A stretch of 64,000 nt of DNA from Bacteroidales bacterium (GCA_017616735.1 JAFZXP010000026.1:47811-111810); one strand, 5' to 3'; shown: positions 43,131 through 52,593, counted from the first letter of the stretch. Made by a program: numbers and translations. Notes: generated by a model from the letters alone, not told the origin.

Positions 43131-43694
43131 TTAGAAGTTATAGACTAAACCGACGTTAAGCGGTGTGTTTTCGTTGACACCGAGACCGAAATGGGTCTGC
43201 TTGTCATCACCATACTTAAGCATGTCAAAGCCAAGTCTGACCACATTGAGGTAACCGACAATAGCGACATTGTCTGTGAGGTTGTAAGCAAAGCCCGGAA
43301 GAACTCCGATACCGAAAACTGTGGCGCTGTCATCGTTGTGTTTACCAAAACCGAAATCTAATTTGACATCAGCATAGAATGAAAAATCTTTGATTTCACC
43401 AAAAACATAACGGAAATAAGGTGAGAACTGGAAGATAGTTGTTTTGCTATCACCCATGGGCATTTCAGCTTTATCGTATGACAAACCGAACTCAACACCA
43501 ACACCCATTTTGTCTGAAAACATGTAACCGACATTCGGCAACACTGTGATGTTCATAGCTTTATCTGCTCCGGCATAATCACCTTTCATTGGGTTTTTGG
43601 TATAGTCAAAACCGATGCTACCGCCCAAATAGAACTGTGCCTGTGCGAACATTGCTGCAGCCACGAATGCGATTGTGATAAATAATTTTTTCAT
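43131..43694 (-). CDS. small outer-membrane beta-barrel protein
   Basis: A 187-residue protein with a signal peptide (cleavage near MFAQAQ, about residue 20) and eight or so amphipathic strands ending in LVYNF, the C-terminal Phe signature of outer-membrane barrels. It has the size of an eight-stranded OmpA/OmpX/OmpW-like porin-family protein. Glycines and aromatic residues alternate (YLGGSIGFDY, VGYLNVVRLGFD). It is monocistronic: a -7 element (TAATTTTG) lies at 43759-43766 and the terminator at 43080. Function is unknown; structural or adhesive roles are usual for such barrels. Confidence 0.83.
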   Translation of the reverse strand: MKKLFITIAFVAAAMFAQAQFYLGGSIGFDYTKNPMKGDYAGADKAMNITVLPNVGYMFSDKMGVGVEFGLSYDKAEMPMGDSKTTIFQFSPYFRYVFGEIKDFSFYADVKLDFGFGKHNDDSATVFGIGVLPGFAYNLTDNVAIVGYLNVVRLGFDMLKYGDDKQTHFGLGVNENTPLNVGLVYNF

Positions 43695-43758
43695 TTTTTA
43701 TAAAATTTTAATTTTGCCTACTCTTTATGAGATTTTCGGCTTCCTCTCATTATCACAG

Positions 43759-43766
43759 CAAAATTA
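43759..43766 (-). promoter_or_regulatory. -7 element for the small barrel gene
   Basis: TAATTTTG on the minus strand, 64 bp before the ATG. Confidence 0.5.
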
Positions 43767-43797
43767 AGTAATTCAGACGATAGAATGTTCTTTGTTT

Positions 43798-43826
43798 TTA
43801 TCAACAACGGCTGTTTTTTATCAACA
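43798..43826 (+). promoter_or_regulatory. two DnaA-box-like 9-mers, 20 bp apart
   Basis: TTATCAACA occurs at 43798-43806 and again at 43818-43826, in direct orientation. Each differs from the DnaA-box consensus TTATNCACA by one base. They lie between glgB and the small barrel gene, the second overlapping the glgB stop. Function uncertain. Confidence 0.3.
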
Positions 43827-45815
43827 ATGATACACAACCGCAGTTCTTGAGACATTATATATTTTCATATATATCTGATTATCAATAATTTCAGATGGAA
43901 AAACAGTGTTTTTGTCTATATTTCCATAACCTCCGAAGCACTGTTCATCGGTACTGAAAACAATGCGATAATCGCCGGTTTTCTTGACATTTATGGTATA
44001 ATCGGGAATTGACTGCTGCCCCCAGTTGAAGACAAAGATGTAATTATTACGCTCAAACACTATGGTTTTGTGTTCTTCGTCGGCATTCAGCAGCCATGCC
44101 TGAGCCGCCTGCATCACTTTGGAACGCTTCACAAAATCGAGCATTGCCTTGTCGAAATCGCCCAGCCAGTGATATTTCAGATAATCGGCATCGGCCAACG
44201 ACCACTGTCGGCGGGCATATTTATAGCTCCAACCGTTATCGTATCTCGGAAAATCAATCCATTCGGGATGTCCGAACTCATTGCCCATGAAGTTGAGCCA
44301 GGCATCACCGCCCAAGCAGATGGTGAAAAAGCGAATCATCTTATGCAGAGCTATGCCTCGGTCAACAATCAGGTTGGGCTGATTTTTGGCCATCGAAGTG
44401 TACATTTCCTTGTCCATAAGCCTGAAGGCAATGGTCTTGTCACCCACCAAAGCCTGATCGTGCGATTCGGCATAAGCTATGGTCTTGACATCCGAAAGCC
44501 TATTGTTCATGGTGTAAAAGAACTCGTGCATATTCCATTGCTCATCAGTCTGGTCTTTCAGCACCTTAATCCAGAAATCAGGCAGCCCCATGCCCAGTCG
44601 GTAGTCAAAACCGATTCCGCCGTCTTCAATCGCGGCACATATTCCGGGCATGCCGCTGACATCTTCAGCTATTGTAATATTATGATTATCAATACTATGA
44701 ATAAGATTATTGGCCAATTGCAAATATGTGACCGCATCGTTGTCGACATTGTCGCCGAAATATTTCCAAGGGTCGTCGAAAGTCTCGCCGATTCCGTGAT
44801 TCTTGTACAACATCGACGTGACGCCGTCAAAGCGGAAACCGTCGAAATGATACTCGTCAAGCCAATATTTCACATTTGACAGCAACAGTTGCAGAGTTTC
44901 GGTCTTGCCATAGTTGAATAGTTTTGAATCCCACTGCGGATGGTCGCCTTCTTTGCCAGGCTTCAGGTATTGATATTCTGTGCCGTCAAACAGGTTAAGG
45001 CCTTCGCGAACATTTTTCACCGTATGTGAATGCACCAGGTCCATAATCACCAGCAGACCCATGCCATGAGCAGTATCAACCAGCTTTTTCAAATCCTCGG
45101 GAGTGCCGAAACGGGAACTGGCGGCGAAGAAGTTTGACACATGATACCCGAAAGAGCCATAATATGGATGCTCGGCTATGGCCATCAGCTGCACAGCATT
45201 GTAGCCGCCGGCCTTGATGCGGGGTAATATATTGTCAATGAATTCGTTATAGCTTCCAACCGATTCTTTTTCCTGTGCCATTCCCACATGCGACTCGTAA
45301 ATCAGCAAAGGCTCGTCTTTGAGCGCAGGTGATTGATTCTCAAATTGATACTGTTGCTGAGGATTCCAAAACTGGGCCGAAAAATCTTTTGTAGCTTCGT
45401 CCTGCACCACCCTGTTGATATAAACCGGAAGATGCTCCTGCTCGCCTATGCTCGACTGCACCAGCACCTTGAGCAAACTGCCGTGAGTAAGCTTGGTTTT
45501 GTATTCCGAATCGGGCAGGAATATAGTCCACACATCGTGTCCGTCGTTCTCTAACGGATGAGAGTAGCGGTTCCAGTCGTTGAAGTCGCCGAAAATCGAC
45601 ATGTAATGTGCGCCCGGAGCCCATTCGCGGTACCACCAGCCTCGGCGCATACGGTCATAATGAAAACCAAAAAACAAGTGCGCCGAGGCAAACATGCCCA
45701 AGCTGCCATACTGTTTCTCGATTGATTTCAACCGATTCTGATAACGGTCGTAACGCTGCTGCGCAGCGTCAGCCACCGGATTCAACCAACTGTCTTTTTC
45801 AATGATCTTCAACAT
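43821..45815 (-). CDS. glgB: 1,4-alpha-glucan branching enzyme (GH13_8, eukaryote-like)
   Basis: Makes alpha-1,6 branches in glycogen. The 664-residue protein has an N-terminal CBM48-like beta domain (REWAPGAHYMSIFGDFNDW, about 63-81) and a GH13 barrel. The nucleophile is Asp330 in GFRFDGVTSMLY, the acid Glu384 in TIAEDVSG and the stabiliser Asp453 in AESHDQ. A C-terminal beta domain follows. GFRFDGVTSMLY is the signature of the eukaryotic-type branching enzymes, which many Bacteroidota use. It is the last gene of the TonB receptor / peptidase / GH13 / glgB run, 16 bp behind the GH13 gene. Confidence 0.93.
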   Translation of the reverse strand: MLKIIEKDSWLNPVADAAQQRYDRYQNRLKSIEKQYGSLGMFASAHLFFGFHYDRMRRGWWYREWAPGAHYMSIFGDFNDWNRYSHPLENDGHDVWTIFLPDSEYKTKLTHGSLLKVLVQSSIGEQEHLPVYINRVVQDEATKDFSAQFWNPQQQYQFENQSPALKDEPLLIYESHVGMAQEKESVGSYNEFIDNILPRIKAGGYNAVQLMAIAEHPYYGSFGYHVSNFFAASSRFGTPEDLKKLVDTAHGMGLLVIMDLVHSHTVKNVREGLNLFDGTEYQYLKPGKEGDHPQWDSKLFNYGKTETLQLLLSNVKYWLDEYHFDGFRFDGVTSMLYKNHGIGETFDDPWKYFGDNVDNDAVTYLQLANNLIHSIDNHNITIAEDVSGMPGICAAIEDGGIGFDYRLGMGLPDFWIKVLKDQTDEQWNMHEFFYTMNNRLSDVKTIAYAESHDQALVGDKTIAFRLMDKEMYTSMAKNQPNLIVDRGIALHKMIRFFTICLGGDAWLNFMGNEFGHPEWIDFPRYDNGWSYKYARRQWSLADADYLKYHWLGDFDKAMLDFVKRSKVMQAAQAWLLNADEEHKTIVFERNNYIFVFNWGQQSIPDYTINVKKTGDYRIVFSTDEQCFGGYGNIDKNTVFPSEIIDNQIYMKIYNVSRTAVVYHC

Positions 45816-45831
45816 TGTCTACTCTGTTTTT

Positions 45832-47256
45832 TTATGAAATTGCTCGGCTTCCTTCCGCTCCTAATTCAATTATATAAACGCCTCCCGGTTCTAAAGCCAC
45901 TTCGTATTTCGCTTCGCATCCGCCAACCAATTTTCGGGCATCGTCAGGTATAGCAACCGTCACATTACGGCTTTCATTCAGATTGAAATTGATGACAATC
46001 AACAATTTATCATCTTCATGATAACGCAAAAACGCATACACAAATTGCGGATCGAAATTGTTATACCACGGATTGGCCCACATCAAATCGTAAAACTCGC
46101 CTTGCAATATGGCCGGATGAGATTCGCGAAATTTCAGCAGGTTCACATAATAATCGTAGGTATAAACGCGATTCACATCGTCTCTAAGAATCATTGACGG
46201 CATGTAAACATAATCAAATATCGATGTTCTGCCATTGTCGGAACCAGCGGCGTTTTCGCCATATTCCTGTCCGTTGTAAATCATAAACGGACCACGGTTC
46301 ATCAAAGCGGCAAGGGTGACAAACGGGAAGGCGTTGTCGGGTCGGCCCATGAAACACTTTGACGCCAGTCGCACTTCATCATGATTCTCCATAAAACGCA
46401 ACATCCTGTCATCCAAGCCGTTAAGGCCTTTCCACACCTCAGTAACCGTATCGGCTCGCTGTCCGTAACGGTAAATATTCTCCAAAGTGTTGTACAGCCC
46501 CACCTTGTCATAAAGATAATCAAAGCCTGCCTCAATAAAACTCTGATAGAGATTCGGCTGGTATATCTCGGCTATCATCATGACTTTATACGACTTACGC
46601 ACTTCAGATATCATCCAGTGCCAAAACTCCACAGGCACCATTTCCGCCATGTCAACACGGAAACCATCCACTCCTTTCGAACACCAAAACTGAATTATCC
46701 TCAGCATTTTTTGCCAAGTATCACGGTTGTTGTAATTCAGTTTCACCGTGTCGTACCAGTCGTTAAGCGTTGGTGTGGGCGAAAACACGTCATTGCCCGT
46801 GGCCTTTGCCGGAAATTCGAAGTACATAATGCCGTTATCAGTCGGAGCGTAAAATCGCTGGTCGGGCAAAATATAAAAATTATCGTCGTTAAAATCGCCT
46901 CTATATTCCCTAGCCAAATGATTGGGAACAAAATCTATTATCACCTTTAACCCGTGAGAATGAATGCGTTCGATAGTAGCTTCGAACTCCGACATCCTGT
47001 TATCCTCATTATCAGCCAAGTCGGGGTCGATATCGTAGTAATCGACTATGGCATATGGCGAGCCGGCTTTTCCTTTGGTTACCGCAGGGTTGGTGTCTCT
47101 CCATCCCGAGTGTCTGATTACGCCAGTAAGCCATATACAACTGACACTCAACGTTTTAATTCTTTCAATTTCGTCATCGCTGATGTCACTGAAAGCGCCG
47201 CAACGCTTTTCGGGCGTTGCTCCGTAAACCCTTGGAAAAAGCTGATATATTATCAT
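45832..47256 (-). CDS. GH13 alpha-amylase-family glycosidase, no signal peptide
   Basis: Alpha-glucan hydrolase or transferase, predicted cytoplasmic because it starts MIIYQLFPRVYGATPEKR with no signal peptide. The 474 residues have all catalytic blocks: FVPNH (about 109-113), nucleophile Asp202 in GFRVDMAE, acid Glu230 in MIAEIYQ and Asp293 in MENHDEVRL. A short C-terminal beta domain completes it. With glgB next to it, it probably acts on glycogen or maltodextrin inside the cell; exact specificity is not readable. Its start overlaps the oligopeptidase gene's stop by 4 nt (ATGA). Confidence 0.88.
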   Translation of the reverse strand: MIIYQLFPRVYGATPEKRCGAFSDISDDEIERIKTLSVSCIWLTGVIRHSGWRDTNPAVTKGKAGSPYAIVDYYDIDPDLADNEDNRMSEFEATIERIHSHGLKVIIDFVPNHLAREYRGDFNDDNFYILPDQRFYAPTDNGIMYFEFPAKATGNDVFSPTPTLNDWYDTVKLNYNNRDTWQKMLRIIQFWCSKGVDGFRVDMAEMVPVEFWHWMISEVRKSYKVMMIAEIYQPNLYQSFIEAGFDYLYDKVGLYNTLENIYRYGQRADTVTEVWKGLNGLDDRMLRFMENHDEVRLASKCFMGRPDNAFPFVTLAALMNRGPFMIYNGQEYGENAAGSDNGRTSIFDYVYMPSMILRDDVNRVYTYDYYVNLLKFRESHPAILQGEFYDLMWANPWYNNFDPQFVYAFLRYHEDDKLLIVINFNLNESRNVTVAIPDDARKLVGGCEAKYEVALEPGGVYIIELGAEGSRAIS

Positions 47257-49331
47257 TTTTCTATCAAATCCAGCATAAAAGCATATTCAATAGCCACCTC
47301 ATGGAATGGCTCGAAACGTCCCGACGCTCCTCCATGACCATAATCCATGTCGGTTTTCAAATACAAAGGATTGTCGTCGGTCTTCAGCTCACGCAACTTG
47401 GCCACCCATTTGGCCGGCTCCCAATACTGCACCTGGCTGTCGTGAAAACCAGTCGAAACATACATGGCCGGATAATCCTTAGCCTCCACGTTATCGTATG
47501 GCGAATAAGAGAGAATGTAGTCGTAATATTGTTTCTCGTTTGGATTGCCCCATTCGTCATACTCACCAGTTGTAAGCGGAATGCTGTCGTCAAGCATGGT
47601 TGTCAGCACATCGACAAAAGGTACTTGCGCCACTATGCCTCGAAACAGATCCGGAGCCATATTGGCCACAGCTCCCACCAGCAGTCCGCCTGCGCTGCCA
47701 CCCATGGCAAACATCTTTCTGCTATTTGTAAAGCCTTGTTTTATCAGGTATTTGCCGCAGGCTATGAAGTCGGTGAAAGTGTTTTTCTTTTTCAACAGTT
47801 TGCCATCGTCGTACCACCAACGGCCCATTTCCTCACCTCCCCTGATATGAGTAATGGCCCAAACAAAACCTCTGTCAAGCAAACTCAAACGCGCTATCGA
47901 AAAGTAGGCGTCCATGCTGTTGCCGTACGAGCCGTAGCCATACAAAACCAGCGGATTATCACCGTTTTTCACAAGTCCTTTCTTATAGACCAATGAAATC
48001 GGCACCATCACTCCGTCGTCGGCCGGGGCCATCAGACGTTCGGTCACGTAATCAGAAGGCTCAAAACCGCCGACAATCTCCTGTCGTTTCAGCAGTTCAG
48101 CCGTTTGCCCAATCATGTCATACTGATAAACCGAAGCCGGCGTTGTCATAGAGGTGTAGATATATCGCAGATATTGAGTGTCAAACTCAGGGTTGGCCGC
48201 CGTTTCAACAGTATAAGCCGGCTCGCCGAAATTGATGTAATAGTCGGTTTTGCCATCCCACGACATGACTCTGAGGTGAACCAGCCCCTGCGAACGTTCT
48301 TCTATCACAAGAAAATCTTTGAAAATATCGTAATCCTCAATCAACACATCGTCGCGGTGGGCTATCACTTCCTCCCAATTCTCTTTTTCGGTGGCATTCA
48401 CCGGAGTGCGCATGATTTTATAGTTCTTTGCCCCGTCGGCATTGGTCAGGATGTAGAAATAATCGCCATAATGCCCCACTCCGTAAAGCAAATCATGCTG
48501 TCGTCGGTTGAACACCTTAAACTCAGCTTCAGGATGGTCGGCGTCTATGTAACGAATCTCAGAAGTCAGGGTGCTCTCAAGTATAATTACAATATATCTA
48601 TCTGATTTTGTTTTACTTACAAAAGCATAATAAGTGGCATCCTCTTCATAATAAACCTCCACATCGTCTTTTGGGTCGGTTCCCAACTGGTGACGCATAA
48701 TCCTGCATGAACGCAGCGACTCGTCTTTCACTGAATAGAACACCGTTTTGTTGTCGTTGGCCCACACCATATTGCCCGAAGTGTTCTGAATCACCTCATG
48801 AAACATCTTGCCCGTGGCTATTTCTTTAAAGAAAATCTGATATTGGCGTCGGCTGACCGTGTCTATGCTATAGGCTATCAGTTCGTTGTTCGGGCTGATG
48901 CTGTAGCCGCCCACGTCGAAGTATGTATAGCCTTTCGACATTTCATAGCCGTCAAGCAGAATCTGCTCATTTGAAGGGGATTCCTCGACTACGTTCGGAA
49001 TAACTGTCGGGTTGTCTCCCTCTTTCACAAGTTTTCTGCAATAGAGCGGATACTCCATTCCCTCTTCAAAGCGGGTGTAATACCAATAACCGTGATGCTT
49101 CACCGGCACCGACATGTCGTCTTGCCTGATTCGCCCGACAATCTCATCAAACAATTGATTCTGAAGCGGTTCTGTATGCTTCATCATCTCCTCCTGATAT
49201 GCGTTTTCGGCTTTCAGATAATCGACAACCTCGGGATTTTCACGTTCTTTAAGCCAATAATAGTTATCCACACGAGTATGACCATGCATGGTCATCTCGT
49301 GTGGTATTTTTTTCAAAGAAGGTTTTGTCAT
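47253..49331 (-). CDS. ptrB: oligopeptidase B-like S9 peptidase
   Basis: Serine oligopeptidase of the prolyl oligopeptidase family, S9A/oligopeptidase B branch, which cuts short peptides after basic residues. The 692 residues form an N-terminal helical cap and seven-bladed propeller (about 1-410), then an alpha/beta hydrolase. It has GGEEMGRWWYDDGKLLKKKN, Ser546 in GGSAGG, Asp631 in GFHDSQV and His666 in YGHGGASGR. No signal peptide is seen. Residues about 107-118 (PTVIPNVVEESP) interrupt the usual propeller sequence and are encoded by repeat-like DNA (48978-49011). It lies 2 bp after the TonB receptor gene and overlaps the GH13 gene by 4 nt. Confidence 0.9.
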   Translation of the reverse strand: MTKPSLKKIPHEMTMHGHTRVDNYYWLKERENPEVVDYLKAENAYQEEMMKHTEPLQNQLFDEIVGRIRQDDMSVPVKHHGYWYYTRFEEGMEYPLYCRKLVKEGDNPTVIPNVVEESPSNEQILLDGYEMSKGYTYFDVGGYSISPNNELIAYSIDTVSRRQYQIFFKEIATGKMFHEVIQNTSGNMVWANDNKTVFYSVKDESLRSCRIMRHQLGTDPKDDVEVYYEEDATYYAFVSKTKSDRYIVIILESTLTSEIRYIDADHPEAEFKVFNRRQHDLLYGVGHYGDYFYILTNADGAKNYKIMRTPVNATEKENWEEVIAHRDDVLIEDYDIFKDFLVIEERSQGLVHLRVMSWDGKTDYYINFGEPAYTVETAANPEFDTQYLRYIYTSMTTPASVYQYDMIGQTAELLKRQEIVGGFEPSDYVTERLMAPADDGVMVPISLVYKKGLVKNGDNPLVLYGYGSYGNSMDAYFSIARLSLLDRGFVWAITHIRGGEEMGRWWYDDGKLLKKKNTFTDFIACGKYLIKQGFTNSRKMFAMGGSAGGLLVGAVANMAPDLFRGIVAQVPFVDVLTTMLDDSIPLTTGEYDEWGNPNEKQYYDYILSYSPYDNVEAKDYPAMYVSTGFHDSQVQYWEPAKWVAKLRELKTDDNPLYLKTDMDYGHGGASGRFEPFHEVAIEYAFMLDLIEK
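48978..49011 (-). repeat. probable in-frame repeat copy inside ptrB
   Basis: On the plus strand it reads GGATTCCTCGACTACG followed by TTCGGAATAACTGTCGGG. It lines up with the ends of the repeat at 10326-10366 (GATTTCTCCACT.. TTCGG.. GAAATGAC..GGG). It encodes about 12 residues with no counterpart that I recall in family members. Confidence 0.5.
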
Positions 49332-49333
49332 AA

Positions 49334-51670
49334 TTAGAATGTGAGTGTCAAACCGAGGCTCGGCATCAGAGGCAGCTGGTAAATATTCTCGCTTGTGATG
49401 ATATCGACGTAGAATATGTTGTCTCTGTTGTAGACGTTAGTCACACTGAAGTCGGCCTCCAACTGTACATGGTCGCTGAAGTAGAATTTACGCTTCACGT
49501 CTATGTCGAGACGGTGATACCATGGCAGCTGTCCTTTGTTGAGTTCGCCGTAGATGATGCCTGTGTCGCCGTTAGTTCCGATAATGCTCATGCCCATATC
49601 ATTAAACTGATAGTGCTCGTAGAATCCGCTGACCTGAGTGAACGGGAATCCCGAACCCAGATTCCAACGGCCGCTGAACTCCCACTGACGACGCGCGCCG
49701 CCGGTGTAGGTTACGATTATATTCACATTGTGACGACGATCGTAGTGAGTGCGGTAATTGATCATTTCGCCGAATTCGTTCTCATAGTTTTTGTTGACAT
49801 AGGCCAAAGAATAAGCCACCCACACATACCATCTCATGAATTCATATTTGAGCGAAAGGTCAATACCATAGGCCTTACCATCCTCAATCATAAAGTCTTT
49901 CCACAGAATTTCAGGTGTTCCGGCCGGGAAGTTGGTCGGCGAATAAAGCTGATTGCGGTTCATGCTTGTCAGCTGCACGAAATCTTTAAGGTATCCCTCC
50001 ACATTGAGTGTCACATTGTCAATCACGTCAAATTCTGTTCCGATAATGAAATGGTTGGCCTTCTGCAGACGTGAATCGACTTTCTTTCCGTTGAAAGTCT
50101 TTGGAATGCTCTCCTGACCCGAAAGGAATCCGTAGAAGAGGTTGACCACATCGCGGTCGCTGTTGGCGGCTATAAGATTCTGCGAATACATACCGGCTGC
50201 AGCCTTCACACGGAACCAGTCGTTCACATTGTATTTGATAGCCAGACGAGGCTCGGGAGAAATCTCGGCCAACGAGGCATACCACTGGACACGGAAGCTA
50301 GGCTCGATGATAAGTTTTTCGATCTGCCATTTATACTTGATGAATGCACCCAATTCGGTGGTGTTTTCGGTTTGATTAAGTCTGATGCCGTTTGACTTGG
50401 TGTAGTCGAACACGGTTTTGAATCCCAGCATCTCGACACCATATTTCAAAGTGTTCTTGCCTAAGAAATACGAGAAAGTGAAGCCGGCATTGAAGCCGTC
50501 AATCGAGCTGGAACGCCCCGGGTTGTTGGCTTCGGCCAAATTGGCTTCGTATTTGGAATATGCTATGTTACCTTCGATAAGCACAGGCGATTTGCCCGGG
50601 ATAAGCACAAAGTTGGTACCGCCGCCCACCGATTTCCAGCTAAAATCGGAGATAGCTTTATAATTGTTGACCTGGTCGTTGAAACTGAATCCGAAAAAGT
50701 TGATTTTGCTGCCGTTTGACGTGTTGAGCGACACCTTGCCATAAACATCCTGGAAGTTGTACGGAAGCACTTCTTTCACTATCGAGCTGTAGATTGACTG
50801 GCTGGTCTGCTCCAGATAGGAGTTCTTGGCCGACAGCACAAACGACATAGTCATATCGTTGTCTTTTTTAGCTTTCTTGAGCGGACCTTCAAGCATAACC
50901 TTGGCGCCGAAGGTTGTTCCGCCAATTTTACCCGAGATGCGGTTTTTGTTACCGTCACGTGTTATGATATCCATCACCGATGAAACTCTGCCGCCATATT
51001 CCGCGCCAAAACCTCCGGTGTAAACTTCAGCATTACGGATAATGTCGGTATCAAACACCGAGAACAAGCCTATGCTGTGGAACGGATTGTAAACAATCAT
51101 GCCGTCCAGAAGCACCTTGTTCTGAATCGGAGCGCCGCCACGAATGTAAAGCTGACCGCCCTGGTCACCTGTAAACACCACACCCGGCAACACCTGCAGG
51201 TACTGTGCCAAGTCTGACTGGCCTCCCACCGTAGGAATTTTGGTGATGGTCTTCGGAGTGATATTGACCACAGATGTCTTGGTTTCTGTGCGGGCTTCAA
51301 TCTTATCGGCGGTAATGCTAACGGCCTCAAGCTGAATGGATGCCTCCGAAAGAGTATATTTCTTGTTCAATATCTGGCTGCCTTTCAAAGAAATATTATC
51401 GGCAATGGTGTCGTAGCCGACCATAGTGACCATCAAGATGTAATTGCCATCAGGAACACGGGTGATGCTGAAATAACCGTTGATGTCAGTCGTTGCTCCA
51501 TGAGTGGTGCCTTTGAGCGACACATTGGCGAACATCATAGGCTCACCGTTTGATTTCTCGTAAACGAAACCCTTGACCGAGTTGTCGTTTTGAGCATATG
51601 CCACAACAGCCGACAGCATCATTACAGCCATCAGCAAAATTTTACTTGTATTTCTCATAAAAAAACTCAT
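49334..51670 (-). CDS. TonB-dependent receptor with carboxypeptidase-like domain
   Basis: Outer-membrane active transporter. The 778 residues comprise a signal peptide (cleavage near VVAYAQ), a CarboxypepD_reg-like beta-sandwich (about 30-110; KGFVYEKSNGEPMMFANVSL) and a plug domain with IPTVGGQSDLAQYLQVLPGV and GGAPIQNKVLLDGMIVYNP. A 22-stranded barrel ends in LTLTF. The usual SusC-specific motif and SusD partner are absent, so it is a general TonB receptor. Another start at 51658 (MRNTSKILL) gives an equally good signal peptide. It heads an operon with oligopeptidase B, GH13 and glgB, so the cargo might be a peptide or glucan; this is inference. Confidence 0.92.
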   Translation of the reverse strand: MSFFMRNTSKILLMAVMMLSAVVAYAQNDNSVKGFVYEKSNGEPMMFANVSLKGTTHGATTDINGYFSITRVPDGNYILMVTMVGYDTIADNISLKGSQILNKKYTLSEASIQLEAVSITADKIEARTETKTSVVNITPKTITKIPTVGGQSDLAQYLQVLPGVVFTGDQGGQLYIRGGAPIQNKVLLDGMIVYNPFHSIGLFSVFDTDIIRNAEVYTGGFGAEYGGRVSSVMDIITRDGNKNRISGKIGGTTFGAKVMLEGPLKKAKKDNDMTMSFVLSAKNSYLEQTSQSIYSSIVKEVLPYNFQDVYGKVSLNTSNGSKINFFGFSFNDQVNNYKAISDFSWKSVGGGTNFVLIPGKSPVLIEGNIAYSKYEANLAEANNPGRSSSIDGFNAGFTFSYFLGKNTLKYGVEMLGFKTVFDYTKSNGIRLNQTENTTELGAFIKYKWQIEKLIIEPSFRVQWYASLAEISPEPRLAIKYNVNDWFRVKAAAGMYSQNLIAANSDRDVVNLFYGFLSGQESIPKTFNGKKVDSRLQKANHFIIGTEFDVIDNVTLNVEGYLKDFVQLTSMNRNQLYSPTNFPAGTPEILWKDFMIEDGKAYGIDLSLKYEFMRWYVWVAYSLAYVNKNYENEFGEMINYRTHYDRRHNVNIIVTYTGGARRQWEFSGRWNLGSGFPFTQVSGFYEHYQFNDMGMSIIGTNGDTGIIYGELNKGQLPWYHRLDIDVKRKFYFSDHVQLEADFSVTNVYNRDNIFYVDIITSENIYQLPLMPSLGLTLTF

Positions 51671-51706
51671 TACCCTGCAGTTTTAAATAGTAACATTAAA
51701 AACGTG

Positions 51707-51714
51707 CAAAGATA
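51707..51714 (-). promoter_or_regulatory. -7 element for the TonB receptor operon
   Basis: TATCTTTG on the minus strand, about 37 bp before the ATG, the same motif as at the gingipain-like genes. Confidence 0.55.
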
Positions 51715-51761
51715 ATGAATTTTTTCTAACTAAACACACTTTTTTTCAAAAACGGCATCAA

Positions 51762-52079
51762 TTATTCGTCATCCGAATATGAGTCCGAATATGAGGATAT
51801 TATCTCGGTCTTGTTAATGACTCTGGTGACATCGGCTTTGTTTTGATACGCTATGTATCCCGCGGCCAGCAAAACCAGCACAACGACAGTTCTTATCCAT
51901 CTGTTGACGGGCATTATACACACACCCGCAATTATCAGCAGCAGAGGCCACATGCGCAATACAACATGCCAATCCACCTCAAAATCGAACAATGTGATTA
52001 AAAGCGCTACAACGCCTATGATTATCAATACGATACCACTACCGAAGCCATCGTTAACGTTATTGTCTTTCTTACTCAT
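51762..52079 (-). CDS. LiaF-like / DUF5668 small membrane protein
   Basis: A 105-residue protein with three to four hydrophobic helices (FGSGIVLIIIGVVALLITLF, WPLLLIIAGVCIMPV, VVVLVLLAAGYIAY) and a short charged C-terminus rich in Ser, Asp and Tyr. The G.GIVLIIIG..LL pattern followed by a WPLLLII.G repeat is that of the LiaI/LiaF-like transmembrane domain. It overlaps the PspC gene by 8 bp, and such pairs are common in Bacteroidota. They probably sense or respond to membrane stress, based on the PspC and Lia families. Confidence 0.75.
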   Translation of the reverse strand: MSKKDNNVNDGFGSGIVLIIIGVVALLITLFDFEVDWHVVLRMWPLLLIIAGVCIMPVNRWIRTVVVLVLLAAGYIAYQNKADVTRVINKTEIISSYSDSYSDDE

Positions 52080-52494
52080 GACGGTTATCTTTAGATTTAA
52101 TTAATATCATTACTCCAATTATTATCAGCGTCACCGGCCACAGTTTCCAAACCCAGGTGATGTAGGCAAAATTGTCAAGCAGCGCGATGATTCCGATAAA
52201 AATCAGCACGAAGCTGGCAATCATTGCACCGTTGTTAATTTTTTTTTCATCCTTAGGCGTGATATCGATTGTGTCATCCCTGTCGCTATAACTTTGCTCG
52301 AGAATGTTTTCCTCCGGAACCACAATCCAAAGAATAACGTACATCCAGAATCCGAAGCTGCCGCATATGGTTGCCACAACAAAAAGCACACGCATCAGGG
52401 CAATATCGATTTTAAAATAGTTGGCCAAACCGGCGCAAACTCCTGCCACCACTCTGTTGGTGCGGGAACGTTCAAGTCTTTTTTCGTTTTCCAT
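52072..52494 (-). CDS. PspC-domain envelope-stress protein
   Basis: A 140-residue inner-membrane protein. The PspC domain lies at about residues 5-60 (RSRTNRVVAGVCAGLANYF, ending in ILWIVVPEE), with one membrane helix. Two further helices form a LiaF-like segment in the second half (WPVTLIIIGVMIL). PspC acts in phage-shock/envelope-stress responses in other bacteria. A -7 element (TAAATTTG) lies at 52527-52534. The gene overlaps the LiaF-like gene by 8 bp. Confidence 0.88.
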   Translation of the reverse strand: MENEKRLERSRTNRVVAGVCAGLANYFKIDIALMRVLFVVATICGSFGFWMYVILWIVVPEENILEQSYSDRDDTIDITPKDEKKINNGAMIASFVLIFIGIIALLDNFAYITWVWKLWPVTLIIIGVMILIKSKDNRHE

Positions 52495-52526
52495 ATTCGT
52501 TAATTTCTTATTTCGCTTATAGAACG

Positions 52527-52534
52527 CAAATTTA
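52527..52534 (-). promoter_or_regulatory. -7 element for the PspC gene pair
   Basis: TAAATTTG on the minus strand, about 32 bp before the ATG. Confidence 0.5.
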
Positions 52535-52577
52535 GTGATTTTGCTGCATGAAATTGAAAAAATTTTTCAATAAAAAA

Positions 52578-52593
52578 AGGCTCCGCGGAGCCT
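52578..52593 (-). terminator. intrinsic terminator of the lipid acyltransferase gene
   Basis: The palindrome AGGCTCCGCGGAGCCT is followed on the minus strand by a run of seven T. It lies just after the heptamer array behind the gene. Confidence 0.85.
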
